Source: Chloroflexota bacterium | GTDB taxonomy: Bacteria; Chloroflexota; Limnocylindria; P2-11E | DNA length: 34,310 nt | Assembly (NCBI GenBank): GCA_005887995.1 | Contig: VBJD01000045.1 | Location: 1-34,310 of the forward strand | Direction: 5' to 3' | Shown: piece by piece, positions 6,721-16,318 of the stretch | How the letters are laid out: each line of letters starts with the position of its first letter | Position numbering within the stretch: position 1 is the first letter of the stretch | Notes under the pieces: model-generated | What the model saw: the letters and a program-made list of their open reading frames with translations, nothing else | Told to the model about the DNA's origin: nothing | Databases searched by the model: none | Program-made: the position numbers and the translations under genes

Positions 6721-8541
6721 TTAAGCCTCGCGCGCCGACGCCTCGTCGGCCCAGAGGTGCCGCATCTCCTCGGACACGCGCAGCAGCTCGTCGAGCGTCC
6801 CCCGGGAGTCGATGCGACCGTCCTTCAGCACGATGACCTGGTCGGCGCGCCGCAGCGCCGGACGGCGGTGCGACACGGCGAGCGTCGTGTGTACCGTCGC
6901 CGACGCGAACAGGCGATCCCAGAGCACGCGCTCCGTGTCGACGTCGAGCGCGCTCGAGAGGTCGTCGACGACGAGGAGCTCCGCCTCGCGCACGAATGCG
7001 CGCGCGGCCGCGGCGCGCTGGACCTGTCCGCCGGACAGACGCACGCCCTTGGACCCGATGAGCGTGTCGTAGCCCCGGGCGAAGTCCGCGACGTCCTGTT
7101 CGAACGCCGCGGCACGCAGCGCTCGCGCGAGCAGTTCGTCACTCGCGTCGAGCCCGAGGAGGATGTTCTCGCGCAGGGTGCCACTGAAGAGGCGCGGCAG
7201 CTGTGGGACGTACGCGCACCGTGGCGGTATGAAGAAGCGCTCCGGATCCTCGACCAGCTCGCCGTTCCACCGGATCGCGCCTGCGTCGCGGGGGACGAGC
7301 CCTAGCAGGACGCGCAACAGCGTCGTCTTCCCCGCCCCGATCCGCCCCGTGATCACCGTGAACGAGCCGCGCCGGAGCGCGAAGGAGATGTCGGCGATCC
7401 CGGGTGAGCGCGCGTCGTCGCGGCGGTGGCGATAGGCCAGGCCGGACACCTCGAGCACGCGGAGCGGCACCACGGCAGACGGCGCCGTCGAGGCGTGTGG
7501 CAGCGGACCGGACATCGAGAGCGGCGTGCGATCGACGAGCCCGGCTGCGGACACCCCGGTCGAGCCGGCGCGCATCAGGCCGAGCATGCGCGCGACCGAG
7601 ACGCTGAGCAGCTTGTACTGCGTGAGGAACACCCCCGCAAAGCCGCTGAACTCGGTCACGAAGCCCAGGTACGACACGAACAGCGCGAAGTCGCCGACGG
7701 TGAACGAGCCGGTGCGCATCGCCTGCGCGCCGAGCAGCAGGATGAGGCCGGTGCCGACGTACACCGTGTTCCAGTAGATCGACTGCGTGACGAGCGTGAT
7801 GGCGCGCTCGCGAAGCGCGTAGCGCCGCCGCTCCTCGGCGAGCCCGCGGAAGTGCTCCACGACGCCGTCCTCGGCACGCCCGATCTGGATCGCCTGCACG
7901 GCCCCGAGGATCTCGCCGAGCGCGCCGGTCACGCGGCTGGTCGCCTGCTGCGTCGCGGATCGCGATCGCCGCAGGCGTGTGGTCGCGGCCTGCGCGACGA
8001 GCATGATCGCGACCAGCGGGAGGAAGACGAGGATCGCGATCGTCGCGTTGACGCGGATGAGGATCGCCATCGCGACCGCCGCGAAGACGAGATTGCCGAT
8101 CATGTCGACGGTCCAGTCCGCGCCGTTCTCGGCGTGCTCGACGTCGTCGCGGAAGATGCTCTGGGCCTCGCCCGGCGTGCGGTCGAGCGCGCGCGCGCCG
8201 GGACGCCGCAGGACCTCGGCCAGCATGTTCCGCTGGAGCCAGCCGGATACGCCGAAGCGGAAGCCGACGTCGACGACCATCCCGACGACCTGAAAGAACA
8301 GCTCGACCGAGCCGGCGCCGACGAAGAGCGCGGCGAGCCAGAGCACGGTCGGGACGTCGGCGTTGCCGCGCTGCAGCGTGTCGAAGCCGAGCTGCGCCGC
8401 GAGGCCGGGCAGCAGCCGCGAGCAGTAGACGCCGATCCAGAGGATGTTGTCGGCGGTGTACCGCCACGGGCGGAACCAGACCGCGTGCCAGAGGAACCGC
8501 GTCGTGCCAAGACCGTCGTCGGTCCGGACGGACGCGCTCAC
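6721..8541 (-). CDS. ABC exporter subunit (permease fused to ATPase, degenerate ATP site)
   Basis: 606 residues from GTG 8541, whose codon overlaps the stop of the upstream exporter gene (GTGA). The frame stays open further upstream, but only as a shadow of that gene. Residues 30-320 form the six-helix type 1 exporter membrane domain. The nucleotide-binding domain has Walker [10 protein letters not shown] (399-407), signature LSGGQ (502-506), Walker B ELLVVDD (521-527) and switch His558. The catalytic glutamate after Walker B is aspartate (Asp527), the hallmark of the non-hydrolysing half of heterodimeric exporters (TM287/288, BmrCD). The upstream gene supplies the complementary half. The substrate (drug, lipid or peptide) cannot be told from sequence. 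Confidence 0.92.
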   Translation of the reverse strand: MSASVRTDDGLGTTRFLWHAVWFRPWRYTADNILWIGVYCSRLLPGLAAQLGFDTLQRGNADVPTVLWLAALFVGAGSVELFFQVVGMVVDVGFRFGVSGWLQRNMLAEVLRRPGARALDRTPGEAQSIFRDDVEHAENGADWTVDMIGNLVFAAVAMAILIRVNATIAILVFLPLVAIMLVAQAATTRLRRSRSATQQATSRVTGALGEILGAVQAIQIGRAEDGVVEHFRGLAEERRRYALRERAITLVTQSIYWNTVYVGTGLILLLGAQAMRTGSFTVGDFALFVSYLGFVTEFSGFAGVFLTQYKLLSVSVARMLGLMRAGSTGVSAAGLVDRTPLSMSGPLPHASTAPSAVVPLRVLEVSGLAYRHRRDDARSPGIADISFALRRGSFTVITGRIGAGKTTLLRVLLGLVPRDAGAIRWNGELVEDPERFFIPPRCAYVPQLPRLFSGTLRENILLGLDASDELLARALRAAAFEQDVADFARGYDTLIGSKGVRLSGGQVQRAAAARAFVREAELLVVDDLSSALDVDTERVLWDRLFASATVHTTLAVSHRRPALRRADQVIVLKDGRIDSRGTLDELLRVSEEMRHLWADEASAREA

Positions 8542-10280
8542 GCCAGCACCTCCTCGAGACCGATACGCAGCAGCTCGTGGAAGCGCGAGGACGGATCCAC
8601 CGCGAGCGCGTGACGCGGGCCGTGCTCGACCACCCGGCCGTTCTCGAGGATGGCGATCTCGTCGCAGCGCTCGACCGTCGCGAGACGATGCGCGATCACG
8701 ATCGCGGTGCGCCGGTCGAGGAGCTCGTCGATCGCGTTCTCGATGTGGCGTTCGGTCGCGGGATCGAGGCGCGATGAAGCCTCGTCGAGCACGACGAGAC
8801 CCGGGTCGCGCAGGAACACCCGGGCGAAGGCGACGAGCTGCGCCTCGCCGGCGGAGAGCGCACCCGAGCGGAGCTCCGCGTCGAGACCGCGATCGTCCGG
8901 CAATGAGCGGAGCCACGGGCCAAGGCCGATCCGCTCGAGCACATCACGGATCCGCTCGTCGCTGATGGAATGATCGAACAGGGTCAGGTTGTCGCGCACC
9001 GATGCGTGGAAGAGCTGCACGTCCTGCGAGACGAGGGTCGCCCTCGCGCGCACCTCCGCGAGGCGCGCGTCGCGCGCGTCGACGCCTCCGAGGCGGACCG
9101 CGCCCGCGGTCGGGTCGTAGAAGCGCAGGAGCAATCGCGCGAGCGTTGTCTTCCCGCTTCCGGTCCGGCCGAGCACGCCGAGGACCCCGCCGGGCGCGAT
9201 CCGCAGCGATACGTCGCGCAGCACGAGGTCGCTCTCGTACGCGAACGACACGCGATCGAAGTCGACGGCGATGGCACCCCGCGGGATCGCCGCGCCGCGC
9301 CCCTCGGTCAGACGCGACTCGGTGTTGAGGAGCTGCTCGACGCGACCGAGGCTCGCCACCGCGCGCTGGATCTGCTCGAGCTCGCGGCGCAGCTGATCGA
9401 TCGGGCGACGCAGGAGCTCGACGTAGTGGAAGAGCAGATAGACGGTGCCGATCGTCACCGTGCCCGTGGCCCAGAGGTATCCGCCGACCGCGAACGCGAT
9501 GCCGTGGCCGACGGCGAACGTCGCGATCGTGCCCGTCCACAGGAACGTGCCTTTGACGATCGACGCCTTCCGCGTCGCGTACCAATCGCGGTGATGCTGG
9601 ACCAGCCCGTTCATCACGTGCCATTCGGCACCGCTCGAGCGGATGTCCTCGGTGCCCGCGAGGCGCTCGCCGATGAAGCCATACATCTGCGCGGAGACCT
9701 CGCGCACGCGTTCCCATTCGCGGACGGCGACTGTGCGTATCCGCGTGAGCACGCCGAGCGCCGCGAGCGCGAACACGAGGAAGGCGACGCCGGCAAGGAG
9801 GCTCTCGCGCGCCACGACCACGACGATGCCAACGAGCAGGAGCAGGTTGCCGAAGACGTTCACGACGAAAGAGGAGAAGAACGTGGCGAGCGCGACCACG
9901 TCGCCGTCGATGCGCTCGATGAGCTCGCCCGAGGTGCGCGCCTTGTGGAACGTCTGGTCCAGGTGGAGCACGTGGCGAAGGAGGTCGATGCGAGCCTTGT
10001 TCGTCGCCGCCCAGCCGAGATCCTCGCCGACGTAGCGGGCGAACGCATCGAGGATCTGCGTGAGGAAGGCGACGCCCATGAAGACGAGCGCGATCGTCAC
10101 GAGGCTGCTCACCTCGGCGCCCGCGAGCGCGCTGTCGATGAACCGGCGCAGCAGCTGCGGGTTCGCGATCTCCAGCCCGATGGTCAGCAGGAGCAGGAGT
10201 GACAGGAGCGTCGCGCGACGCCACTCGCCACCGAGGTAGCGGGCGAAGAGCTGGAGGTAACGCCGGCGGTCGACGTTCAC
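8538..10280 (-). CDS. ABC exporter subunit (permease fused to ATPase, catalytic half)
   Basis: 580 residues from GTG 10280. Membrane domain about 20-310 (helices starting [15 protein letters not shown]). The ATPase domain has Walker [10 protein letters not shown] (371-379), an altered signature LSAGE (475-479), Walker B LVVLDE with the catalytic Glu500, and switch His531 (IAHRLATV). Having a normal Walker B but an altered signature is the mirror image of its partner, so the two are expected to form a heterodimer with one active and one degenerate site. It is the first gene of a two-gene operon with a 4-base overlap, divergent from the broken cyclase gene; the roughly 90 bases between them should hold its promoter. 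Confidence 0.92.
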   Translation of the reverse strand: MNVDRRRYLQLFARYLGGEWRRATLLSLLLLLTIGLEIANPQLLRRFIDSALAGAEVSSLVTIALVFMGVAFLTQILDAFARYVGEDLGWAATNKARIDLLRHVLHLDQTFHKARTSGELIERIDGDVVALATFFSSFVVNVFGNLLLLVGIVVVVARESLLAGVAFLVFALAALGVLTRIRTVAVREWERVREVSAQMYGFIGERLAGTEDIRSSGAEWHVMNGLVQHHRDWYATRKASIVKGTFLWTGTIATFAVGHGIAFAVGGYLWATGTVTIGTVYLLFHYVELLRRPIDQLRRELEQIQRAVASLGRVEQLLNTESRLTEGRGAAIPRGAIAVDFDRVSFAYESDLVLRDVSLRIAPGGVLGVLGRTGSGKTTLARLLLRFYDPTAGAVRLGGVDARDARLAEVRARATLVSQDVQLFHASVRDNLTLFDHSISDERIRDVLERIGLGPWLRSLPDDRGLDAELRSGALSAGEAQLVAFARVFLRDPGLVVLDEASSRLDPATERHIENAIDELLDRRTAIVIAHRLATVERCDEIAILENGRVVEHGPRHALAVDPSSRFHELLRIGLEEVLA

Positions 10281-10372
10281 GTCGCGAGTGTCGCATCAGC
10301 CACACTCACGAAAACAGACTCGTTGCGCACACTTCGCGCCGCTACAATTTGACGTGCCAGGGGCGGTGATCG

Positions 10373-11055
10373 TTGCCAGTACTCAGTGCGAGCGCCCGCT
10401 CGCGACTTCCCGACAGCGCCTTCGCCTACATCGACTCGCAGGGCGTCCGGCGCCTGCCGATCAACGACGCGGTGCACGTCCGAAACGCGCTCGCGCGGTT
10501 CGAGCAGGTGACGTTCGAAAGTGACGTGGCCCGCGAGCGCGCGCGGGAGCGCCTGCTACGAGCGGCAAAGAAGCACGGCATCGTCCCGCTGGGGTTCTTC
10601 GACGGTCAGCTGCGGAAGGAGCGCGAGCGCAGGTCGTCCGCGAGTCGGAAAGGCTGGCCGCGCGGCACGGTGACGTTCCTGCTCACCGACATCGAGGGTT
10701 CGACGCGCCTCCTCGAGCGGCTCGGCGACGGATACGCAAGGGTGCTGCGTGATGTGCGCGGTCTCATCCGCGCGAGCGTGCGCGACGCCGGCGGCCACGA
10801 GGTCGACGCGCGCGCCGACGAGTTCTTCGCGGCGTTTGCCGACGCGTCGAGATCTGCTCGGCCGGTCACGGTGGACAGGTCCTCGCCTCGTCCCTTGCGA
10901 TCGCGGAGTTGAAGGCCAGATCGGACGGCATGACCTTCCGCAGCCTCGGCGAGTACGCGCTGCCGAGCCTCAAGGATCCGCTCGCGCTCTTCCAGATCGA
11001 GGCGCGCGGCTTACGCCGGAAGTTCCCCGCCCTGCGCAGCAGCGATCGGGGGTAG
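10373..11055 (+). pseudogene. Class III adenylate/guanylate cyclase, internal deletion with frameshift
   Basis: It starts at TTG 10373 behind GGGGCGGTGATC. The N-terminal 75 residues (LPDSAFAYIDSQG, INDAVHVRNALARFEQV) match a small conserved domain found before cyclase domains in related bacteria. The cyclase domain begins normally (GTVTFLLTDIEGSTRLLERL, keeping the first metal Asp) and continues through GGHEVDARADEFFAAFADAS. At about 10849 the reading frame jumps: the next recognisable sequence, EICSAGHGGQVLAS, lies in another frame and runs to TAG at 11053-11055 (RSLGEYALPSLKDPLALFQ). In intact relatives roughly 50-65 residues separate these motifs, including the catalytic centre, so the gene has lost its core and shifted frame. 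Its last 45 bases overlap the convergent MFS gene. An assembly error is less likely because the missing segment is long. Confidence 0.8.
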
Positions 11056-12264
11056 GTCGTCCGGCGTACGGATCGCGCGCAGCGGTGAGCTCGCGACGTA
11101 GATGAGTCCGAGGACCTGGCCCGCGGTCGAGATCGCGATCGTGTTCCAGAGCCCGATGTGCTCTCCGAGCCATCCGCCCGCGATCGCCGCGACGGGGATG
11201 AGCCCGAGACCGAGCACCTGACCCGCGCCGCCCACTCGTCCCTGGAGCTGGATCGGCACCGCCGCCTGATAGAGCGACGCGGACGACACGTTGAACACCG
11301 CGGCGCCGAAGGCGACGAGCACTCCGCGGCCCGCGAGGTAAACGGTCGCGATGAGCGGCGGCCCGGACGCCACGAGGATGAGCGTCTGCCCGACGACGAA
11401 GAGGAAGATCGCGCCTGCCATCGACGGACCGATTCCGAATCGGCCGGTGACGCGCCGCACGAGCGTCGCGCCGGCGACCGATGCGAGCCCGCCGATCGTG
11501 TAGAGCGCGCCGACCATCGCACCGTCCAACCCGAGCTCGCGCGTGAAGTAGAGGATCAGCACGGCGTCGCCGATCGTGATCGCGAGGTTGAAGATCGACC
11601 CGATGATCGTGACGCTGCGAATGAACGCGTTTCCGATGACGACTCGCATGCCTTCGCCCATTTCGGCCCAGATGGCGCGGCGGGCAGCGCGCGGCGGCGG
11701 CGATTCCGTCGCGCGCACCAGCACGAGCGCGACGGCGGAGATCACAAAGGAGACGGCGTCGATGAGGATCGTGATCGGCGCGGTAACGAGCTGCACGAGC
11801 ACGCCGCCCAGGCTCGGGCCTGCTACACGCGCCACCGACTCGGAGAGCGCGAGCTTCGCGTTCGCGTCGACGAGCGCGTCGCGTGGGACGAGGACCGGGA
11901 TGAACGGGGAATAGGCCGCCCGGAAGAGCACGGTGAGTGACGTGGCGGCGAACGCCGCGACGAGGACGTGCCCGATGGTGAGCGCGCCGGCGAGTGCGGC
12001 GATCGGGATGGTGGCGAGCACGAGCGCGCGCCCGATGTCCGTCGCGATGAGGATCGGCTTACGGCGGAGGCGATCGGCCCACGCCCCGGCGAAGAGGCCG
12101 AACACCGGATACGGCAGCCACTGCGCCGCGACGAGGAAGCCCATCTCCTGTGGGGTCGAGCCGAGCGAGAACGCTGCCGTGAGCGGGAGAGCGATGAGCG
12201 TGACCTGCGAGCCCACCGCGGAGATGCTCTGACCGATCCAGAGCTTGCGGAACTCGCCCGTCAC
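11011..12264 (-). CDS. MFS transporter (MFS_3/EntS-like)
   Basis: 417 residues from GTG 12264, with about 12 hydrophobic helices. The N-terminal SISAVGSQVTLIALPLTAA, the loop GAWADRLRRKPILIATD (the family's G-x-x-x-D-R-x-x-R-R loop between helices 2 and 3) and VAGPSLGGVLV are typical of the EntS/MFS_3 group of exporters. It would pump a small molecule out of the cell using the proton gradient; the substrate is unknown. The gene stands alone on the minus strand, and its 3' end overlaps the decayed cyclase gene by 45 bases. Confidence 0.88.
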   Translation of the reverse strand: MTGEFRKLWIGQSISAVGSQVTLIALPLTAAFSLGSTPQEMGFLVAAQWLPYPVFGLFAGAWADRLRRKPILIATDIGRALVLATIPIAALAGALTIGHVLVAAFAATSLTVLFRAAYSPFIPVLVPRDALVDANAKLALSESVARVAGPSLGGVLVQLVTAPITILIDAVSFVISAVALVLVRATESPPPRAARRAIWAEMGEGMRVVIGNAFIRSVTIIGSIFNLAITIGDAVLILYFTRELGLDGAMVGALYTIGGLASVAGATLVRRVTGRFGIGPSMAGAIFLFVVGQTLILVASGPPLIATVYLAGRGVLVAFGAAVFNVSSASLYQAAVPIQLQGRVGGAGQVLGLGLIPVAAIAGGWLGEHIGLWNTIAISTAGQVLGLIYVASSPLRAIRTPDDLPPIAAAQGGELPA

Positions 12265-12589
12265 TACTCCAGTGTCTTCTTCGGGGCCGCGCGTTCACCA
12301 CGACGTACATGCCTGGGAGCACATCGCAATTGCATCGTCGTCGATCCGCTGAAGCAATAGCTCGCGCTGTCGGGCACGGCGCAGCGCCAAGCGCTTCTCG
12401 GCGGCAGCCGGCGCCTGAGCGCGACAACGCAGACCGCGGCGCGCGAGACGGCTGCCCGCGACGAGCGTCTGCGCCCAGCCGGCCCGTGCGCTAAGGGTGT
12501 GGTTCGCCGCCCCGGCCGGCGTAGCCAGCAGCGAGGAGCGGGCAGCCGTTGAGAAGCGCCGATGTCTGCGCACAGGGGGCTGGCGCGGG
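12265..12589. other. Intergenic region without a convincing gene
   Basis: This 325-base stretch lies between the start of the MFS gene and the stop of the SpoIID-type gene, both on the minus strand. It contains a 12-base inverted repeat (annotated separately) and a 92-codon minus-strand frame (12295-12573), whose C-terminal half (EKRLALRRARQRELLLQ) could form a charged helix. That frame is Arg/Ala-rich, has no clear ribosome site and matches nothing I know. I treat the region as non-coding, probably holding the MFS promoter. Confidence 0.5.
12448..12549. repeat. 12-base inverted repeat with 78-base spacer
   Basis: ACGGCTGCCCGC at 12448-12459 is matched by its exact reverse complement GCGGGCAGCCGT at 12538-12549. 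The 78 bases between contain further GC-rich palindromic runs (CCGGCCGGC near 12513). There is no transposase frame inside or beside it. It could be a long-range hairpin or the ends of a tiny decayed element, or chance in GC-rich DNA. Confidence 0.4.
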
Positions 12590-14686
12590 CTAGAAGGGCG
12601 TCGTCCTCACGAGGGTGCTTCTCAGTCCGAGCGTGGTGCGCAGGAAGCGATCGCCTTTGAGGTCCACGGTCGCGAGGGTCCCATCGATCTGCACCGAGAT
12701 CGGGCGGCCGCCCGGACTTTCGTTGAAGCGCATCGCGACGAAGCCGCCGATGTCATAGCCGTAATCGACCCAGATCTCGTGACGGATCTGCTCGGGCGTG
12801 AACGAGGTGGCCCACAGATCGAATGGCATGCCGCCAAAGCGATCGTATGCGAGCGCCTCCGCCGGATCGTCGATGACCGCCAGGTACGGCCAGCCATCAG
12901 CGCACTTCCATGTGTCGCCAACGCGCTCGGCCTCGAGCACACAGCCGACGTTCTCGGTGATGCCGCCGTCCGCGGACGAGTACAGCGCGCGGATCGGCTT
13001 GCCGTCGTACGTGAGGATCATCGCCTTGGTCGACGCCACGGCCGCGGTCGCGCGTGGCGTCTCGAGTGTGTGCCCGACGTAGCACTGGTCGGCAGTGTCG
13101 TCGCGCACATCCCACGTGCGATCGCCCGCGGTCGATTGGCGCCACGCGACGTACGTCCGTGCGGTGATGGCCTGCGCGCGCAGTGCCTCCATCTGCCAGT
13201 CGCTCGGCATCTCGCCGGGAAGCGCACCCTTCATGTAATCGTCCGAGCCGACGTAATTCACGACGCGCAGCATCCCCTCGTCGCGCACCTGGACGAGCAT
13301 GTTGCCGCGGTAGTCGAGACCCTTCTCGCGCACGAAGATCGGATCCCACCACTGCTTCGGGATCAGCGTCAGCGAGTCATCGTCGCCCGCGAACACCGTG
13401 CGGCCCGACCAGGCGTCGACGGCGACGAGCGTCGTCCCGCCGTACACGCCGAAGCGCACTGGCTGATTCGGGGCGGTCTCGAGGTAGACGACGCTGGGGT
13501 CTGCATCGTTCACGAGCAGCATTCCGCCGGCCGAGCTCATCTGCGCCGTGCTGAAGATCGTGCGACCGACGCAACCGGTGGACGGGTACGAGAGCAGAAC
13601 GCGGAACGGCTTCGTCGCCGGCTGCGTGCCGAGCGTCGCGAGCGGGAAGTAGTGCGCGACGATCTGCTCGCCGGTCAGTGGCCGACCCACCGCACCCTGG
13701 GCCCATCCCTGCGCGCCCCACTGCGAGAAGCCGATCCCGTGACCCCAGCCCTTGCCGTACAGCGTGATGTCCGACGACACCGTGACGACGTCCGTCGCGC
13801 GCATGGGCACGGCGTGGTCGCTGAACCAGCCCACGCCTTCCTCGACCATGTCCCACGCGAGCGTGTACGTGCCCGGCGTCGACGGCGCGCGCACCGCGAC
13901 CGCGATCTCCATCTTCTCGCCCGGCCAGAGGTCGTGCGGCAGTGCGTTGCGCGCTCCATCCCAAATGACCGGCGTGCTGCCATCGAACCAGTGATAGGAG
14001 ACGTGGATCGGATGCGGCCCGCTCGCGTGCCACGTGGCGAGGCCGGTGTTCGCGATGACGAGCTCGACCGGCACCTCGCCGCCCGGGATGATCGTCGCGG
14101 GGGCCGTCGAATCTCCATAGCCCGCGTCGAGATCGGTCGTCACGCGCAGCGGGAACGAGCCCGCAGGCGCTTCCTCGTGCGAGAACCACGCCACGCCGTC
14201 GCGGATGAGATCGGGTCGTACGACGAAGTTGCCCGTGTATCGGGGCGCGATGAGCGACATGAGCACGGTCGTCTCGCCGCCCGGAGCGACGTCCTCGCTG
14301 AGCGGGCTGCGCGGGCCGTCCCAGCTCAAGAGATCGCCCGCGGCGTCATAGAGGTGATAGGAGAGACCCACGGGGTGCGCGCCGTTCGTCTCCCACGTCG
14401 CCTCGCTGAGGTTGCGGATGGTGACCGGGATCGATGCGGTCTCACTCGGCCGCACCGGGTCGGCGGTCGCGACATATGTGGCCGCGCGATGGACCGGATG
14501 CAGCGTGTCGAGCGGAGCGGGACCGATGAATGTCCCTCCGCGCGCGACGGGCGCGGCGCGCTCGACCTGCGCCGAAACCGCCGCTTCCGCCGCGCGGAGG
14601 CCCCGCGCGTCGGTCTCGGTCACGGCGACGCCGAGGAGCATCGCGATCAGGGCGAACAGGACCGCGTACATCCGGCGCAGGCGCAT
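12590..14686 (-). CDS. SpoIID/LytB-domain surface protein with two NBR1-like Ig domains
   Basis: 698 residues from ATG 14686; the frame is open further upstream but the signal peptide (RMYAVLFALIAMLLGVAV) starts right after this ATG. Two repeated beta-sandwich domains follow (IPVTIRNLSEATW and VELVIANTGLATW, each with an aromatic YHLYD/YHWFD and a GVAWFS/GVGWFS end), resembling the Ig-like domain next to BRCA1. The C-terminal 350 residues form a SpoIID/LytB domain: GKGWGHGIGFSQWGAQGW and DDYMKGALPGEMPSDWQ, then EALRAQAITARTYV, the family's catalytic-groove signature. SpoIID cleaves denuded glycan strands of peptidoglycan; non-sporulating bacteria use it in wall remodelling. The gene is divergent from the SnoaL-tailed sigma factor, with about 240 bases of shared upstream DNA. 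Confidence 0.9.
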   Translation of the reverse strand: MRLRRMYAVLFALIAMLLGVAVTETDARGLRAAEAAVSAQVERAAPVARGGTFIGPAPLDTLHPVHRAATYVATADPVRPSETASIPVTIRNLSEATWETNGAHPVGLSYHLYDAAGDLLSWDGPRSPLSEDVAPGGETTVLMSLIAPRYTGNFVVRPDLIRDGVAWFSHEEAPAGSFPLRVTTDLDAGYGDSTAPATIIPGGEVPVELVIANTGLATWHASGPHPIHVSYHWFDGSTPVIWDGARNALPHDLWPGEKMEIAVAVRAPSTPGTYTLAWDMVEEGVGWFSDHAVPMRATDVVTVSSDITLYGKGWGHGIGFSQWGAQGWAQGAVGRPLTGEQIVAHYFPLATLGTQPATKPFRVLLSYPSTGCVGRTIFSTAQMSSAGGMLLVNDADPSVVYLETAPNQPVRFGVYGGTTLVAVDAWSGRTVFAGDDDSLTLIPKQWWDPIFVREKGLDYRGNMLVQVRDEGMLRVVNYVGSDDYMKGALPGEMPSDWQMEALRAQAITARTYVAWRQSTAGDRTWDVRDDTADQCYVGHTLETPRATAAVASTKAMILTYDGKPIRALYSSADGGITENVGCVLEAERVGDTWKCADGWPYLAVIDDPAEALAYDRFGGMPFDLWATSFTPEQIRHEIWVDYGYDIGGFVAMRFNESPGGRPISVQIDGTLATVDLKGDRFLRTTLGLRSTLVRTTPF

Positions 14687-14924
14687 TCGTGGGTGGAACG
14701 TCCCCGAGTGGCCGGTATCACGCCAAGCGGGAGGTCGCTTTAGCGGCTGGTATACGAGCGAGCGGTACTGCCCACCGATGACTTTCGTCCGACTTGACCG
14801 TCTAAGCAGAGAAGAACGGCAAAGGAGGGCGCCCGGTGCGGATCTTGACGGTCGCTGCGCGCCCACGCGGGCGATAGACACCCAGCTCGTGTTTGGCCAC
14901 GGCGCGAGTTCGTACGATGGACTC

Positions 14925-15914
14925 GTGCAGGGGACGACGGTCGTCGCGCCGGACGGCGACCTCGGGCGGCAGCTCGATCAGCATCGCGCCGATCTCGTCG
15001 CGTACTGCTATCGGATGCTCGCGTCGCCGTTCGAGGCTGAGGACGCGGTCCAGGAAACGTTCCTCCGGGCGTTCCGTTCGTACGGCAGCTTCGAGGGCCG
15101 CGCCGCGATGAAGACGTGGCTGCACCGAATCGCCACGAACGTCTGCCTCGACATGCTCCGCAGCAAGAAGCACCGGGTGCGTCCGATGGACCTCGGGCCG
15201 GCCCGCGAGCCGATCGAGCAGAACCTCAACGTGCCGGCGGAGATCACCTGGCTCGAGCCGATCCCCGACACGCTCGTCGCACCCGACCCTGACCCATCGG
15301 ACGTCGCGACGTCCAAGGAGAGCGTGCGGCTCGCGTTCATCGCCGCGCTGCAGCGCCTCCCGGCGAAACAGCGCGCGACGCTCATCCTCTGCGAGGTCAT
15401 GCAGTGGAAGGCCGCCGAGGTCGCTGAGCTGCTCGAGATGAGCACGGCGAGCGTGAACAGCGCCCTGCAGCGCGCGCGTGCGACGCTGAGATCGAGCGAA
15501 GCGAACGAAGTCGCGCCGGCGCCGAAGCTCGACGACGCGCAGCGGGCGCTGCTCGCGCGCTACGTCGAGGCGTTCGAGAAGTACGACATCTCGCTGCTCA
15601 CGAGGGTCATTCGCGAGGACGCGCGTCAGTCGATGCCGCCGTTCGATCTGTGGCTCCAGGGCCGCGACGACATGTTCGCCTGGTGGTTCGGCGTGGGCAT
15701 CGGCTGCAAGGGCTCGCGCCTGCTGCCGGCCGGCACGGCGAACGGCTCGCCTGCGTATGGCCAGTACAAGCCCGCCGCGAATGGCAAGGGCTACGAGCCG
15801 TGGTCGCTGCAGGTCATCGAGCTCACGCCGACCGGCGTTGGCGAGATCACCTTCTTCCTCGACACGCAGAAGCTCTTCCCGCTCTTCGGGCTACCGCTCC
15901 ACCTCGACGCCTAG
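14925..15914 (+). CDS. ECF sigma factor with C-terminal SnoaL-like domain (TIGR02960/SigG type)
   Basis: 329 residues from GTG 14925 (GTG 14889 is an alternative; neither has a strong ribosome site). Region 2: ADLVAYCYRMLASPFEAED with AVQETFLRAF and MKTWLHRIATNVCLDML. Region 4: LQRLPAKQRATLILCEVMQ and AAEVAELLEMSTASVNSAL. After residue about 200 a SnoaL-like/NTF2-fold domain follows (ALLARYVEAFEKYDISLLT, RDDMFAWWFGVGIGC). Such C-terminal domains replace anti-sigma control in this ECF group and are thought to switch the factor by direct ligand or core contacts. The family usually has about 320-340 residues, which fits. It is divergent from the SpoIID-type gene and its stop overlaps the stop of the convergent STAS gene. 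Confidence 0.92.
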   Translation: MQGTTVVAPDGDLGRQLDQHRADLVAYCYRMLASPFEAEDAVQETFLRAFRSYGSFEGRAAMKTWLHRIATNVCLDMLRSKKHRVRPMDLGPAREPIEQNLNVPAEITWLEPIPDTLVAPDPDPSDVATSKESVRLAFIAALQRLPAKQRATLILCEVMQWKAAEVAELLEMSTASVNSALQRARATLRSSEANEVAPAPKLDDAQRALLARYVEAFEKYDISLLTRVIREDARQSMPPFDLWLQGRDDMFAWWFGVGIGCKGSRLLPAGTANGSPAYGQYKPAANGKGYEPWSLQVIELTPTGVGEITFFLDTQKLFPLFGLPLHLDA

Positions 15915-16216
15915 GACGCGGGCTCTAAGACCTCTGGCCTGATCACGTCGTCCAGCCCGCACAGCCTGACGAGATCCGCCAGGTCAGGCGACGCGTTGCG
16001 TAGCCGCACCGAGCAGCCCCAGTGCCTGGCACCGAGCTGGAGCCGGCAGAGGGCGTCGACGACCACTGCGTCGGCTGTCATGCCGGTGACGTCGCAGACG
16101 ACGGGAGCGCCCGCGTTCTCGCCGAGCGCTTTGCACACCCGCGCGTAAAGGCCCGGTAGGTCGGCGCGCTGCAGCGGACTGTAAATCGTGATCACGCGGG
16201 CAGGGTGAGACGCCAT
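15911..16216 (-). CDS. STAS-domain protein (anti-sigma antagonist-like)
   Basis: 101 residues from ATG 16216 (TTG 16219 is directly before it and is less likely). The protein fits a single STAS domain: VITIYSPLQRADLPGLYARV, the central APVVCDVTGMTADAVVVDAL where the phosphorylatable Ser/Thr normally lies, and the C-terminal LADLVRLCGLDDVI helix. STAS proteins bind anti-sigma kinases or act as subunits of transport complexes (MlaB type). The usual D-x-S motif reads DVTGM here, so a Thr rather than Ser would be the candidate site. It is convergent with the SnoaL-tailed sigma factor (shared CTAG stop) and near-divergent from the DHA2 exporter. Its partner is unknown. Confidence 0.72.
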   Translation of the reverse strand: MASHPARVITIYSPLQRADLPGLYARVCKALGENAGAPVVCDVTGMTADAVVVDALCRLQLGARHWGCSVRLRNASPDLADLVRLCGLDDVIRPEVLEPAS

Positions 16217-16318
16217 CAACTGTTAGACGAGGAAATGGCCGGAAATCATCGCCGGCCGACCGATGAGTTCGGGCGCCGGGCGGCGTCTAAGCCACAGAAA
16301 CCCGCTGGAGGGACACCG

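Noticed and set aside
8541-8916. Upstream extension of the 6721 exporter subunit
   Set aside because: It reads as Arg-rich shadow of the upstream exporter gene; the GTG at 8541 in the GTGA overlap begins the true membrane domain.
12295-12573. 92-codon minus-strand small gene candidate
   Set aside because: Arg/Ala-rich, no ribosome site and no recognisable family; kept only as a note in the intergenic entry.
12497-14743. 748-codon plus-strand frame opposite the SpoIID gene
   Set aside because: It is the reverse-complement shadow of a well-supported gene; composition is dominated by Arg, Ala and Glu with no domain, and the minus frame has clear SpoIID motifs.
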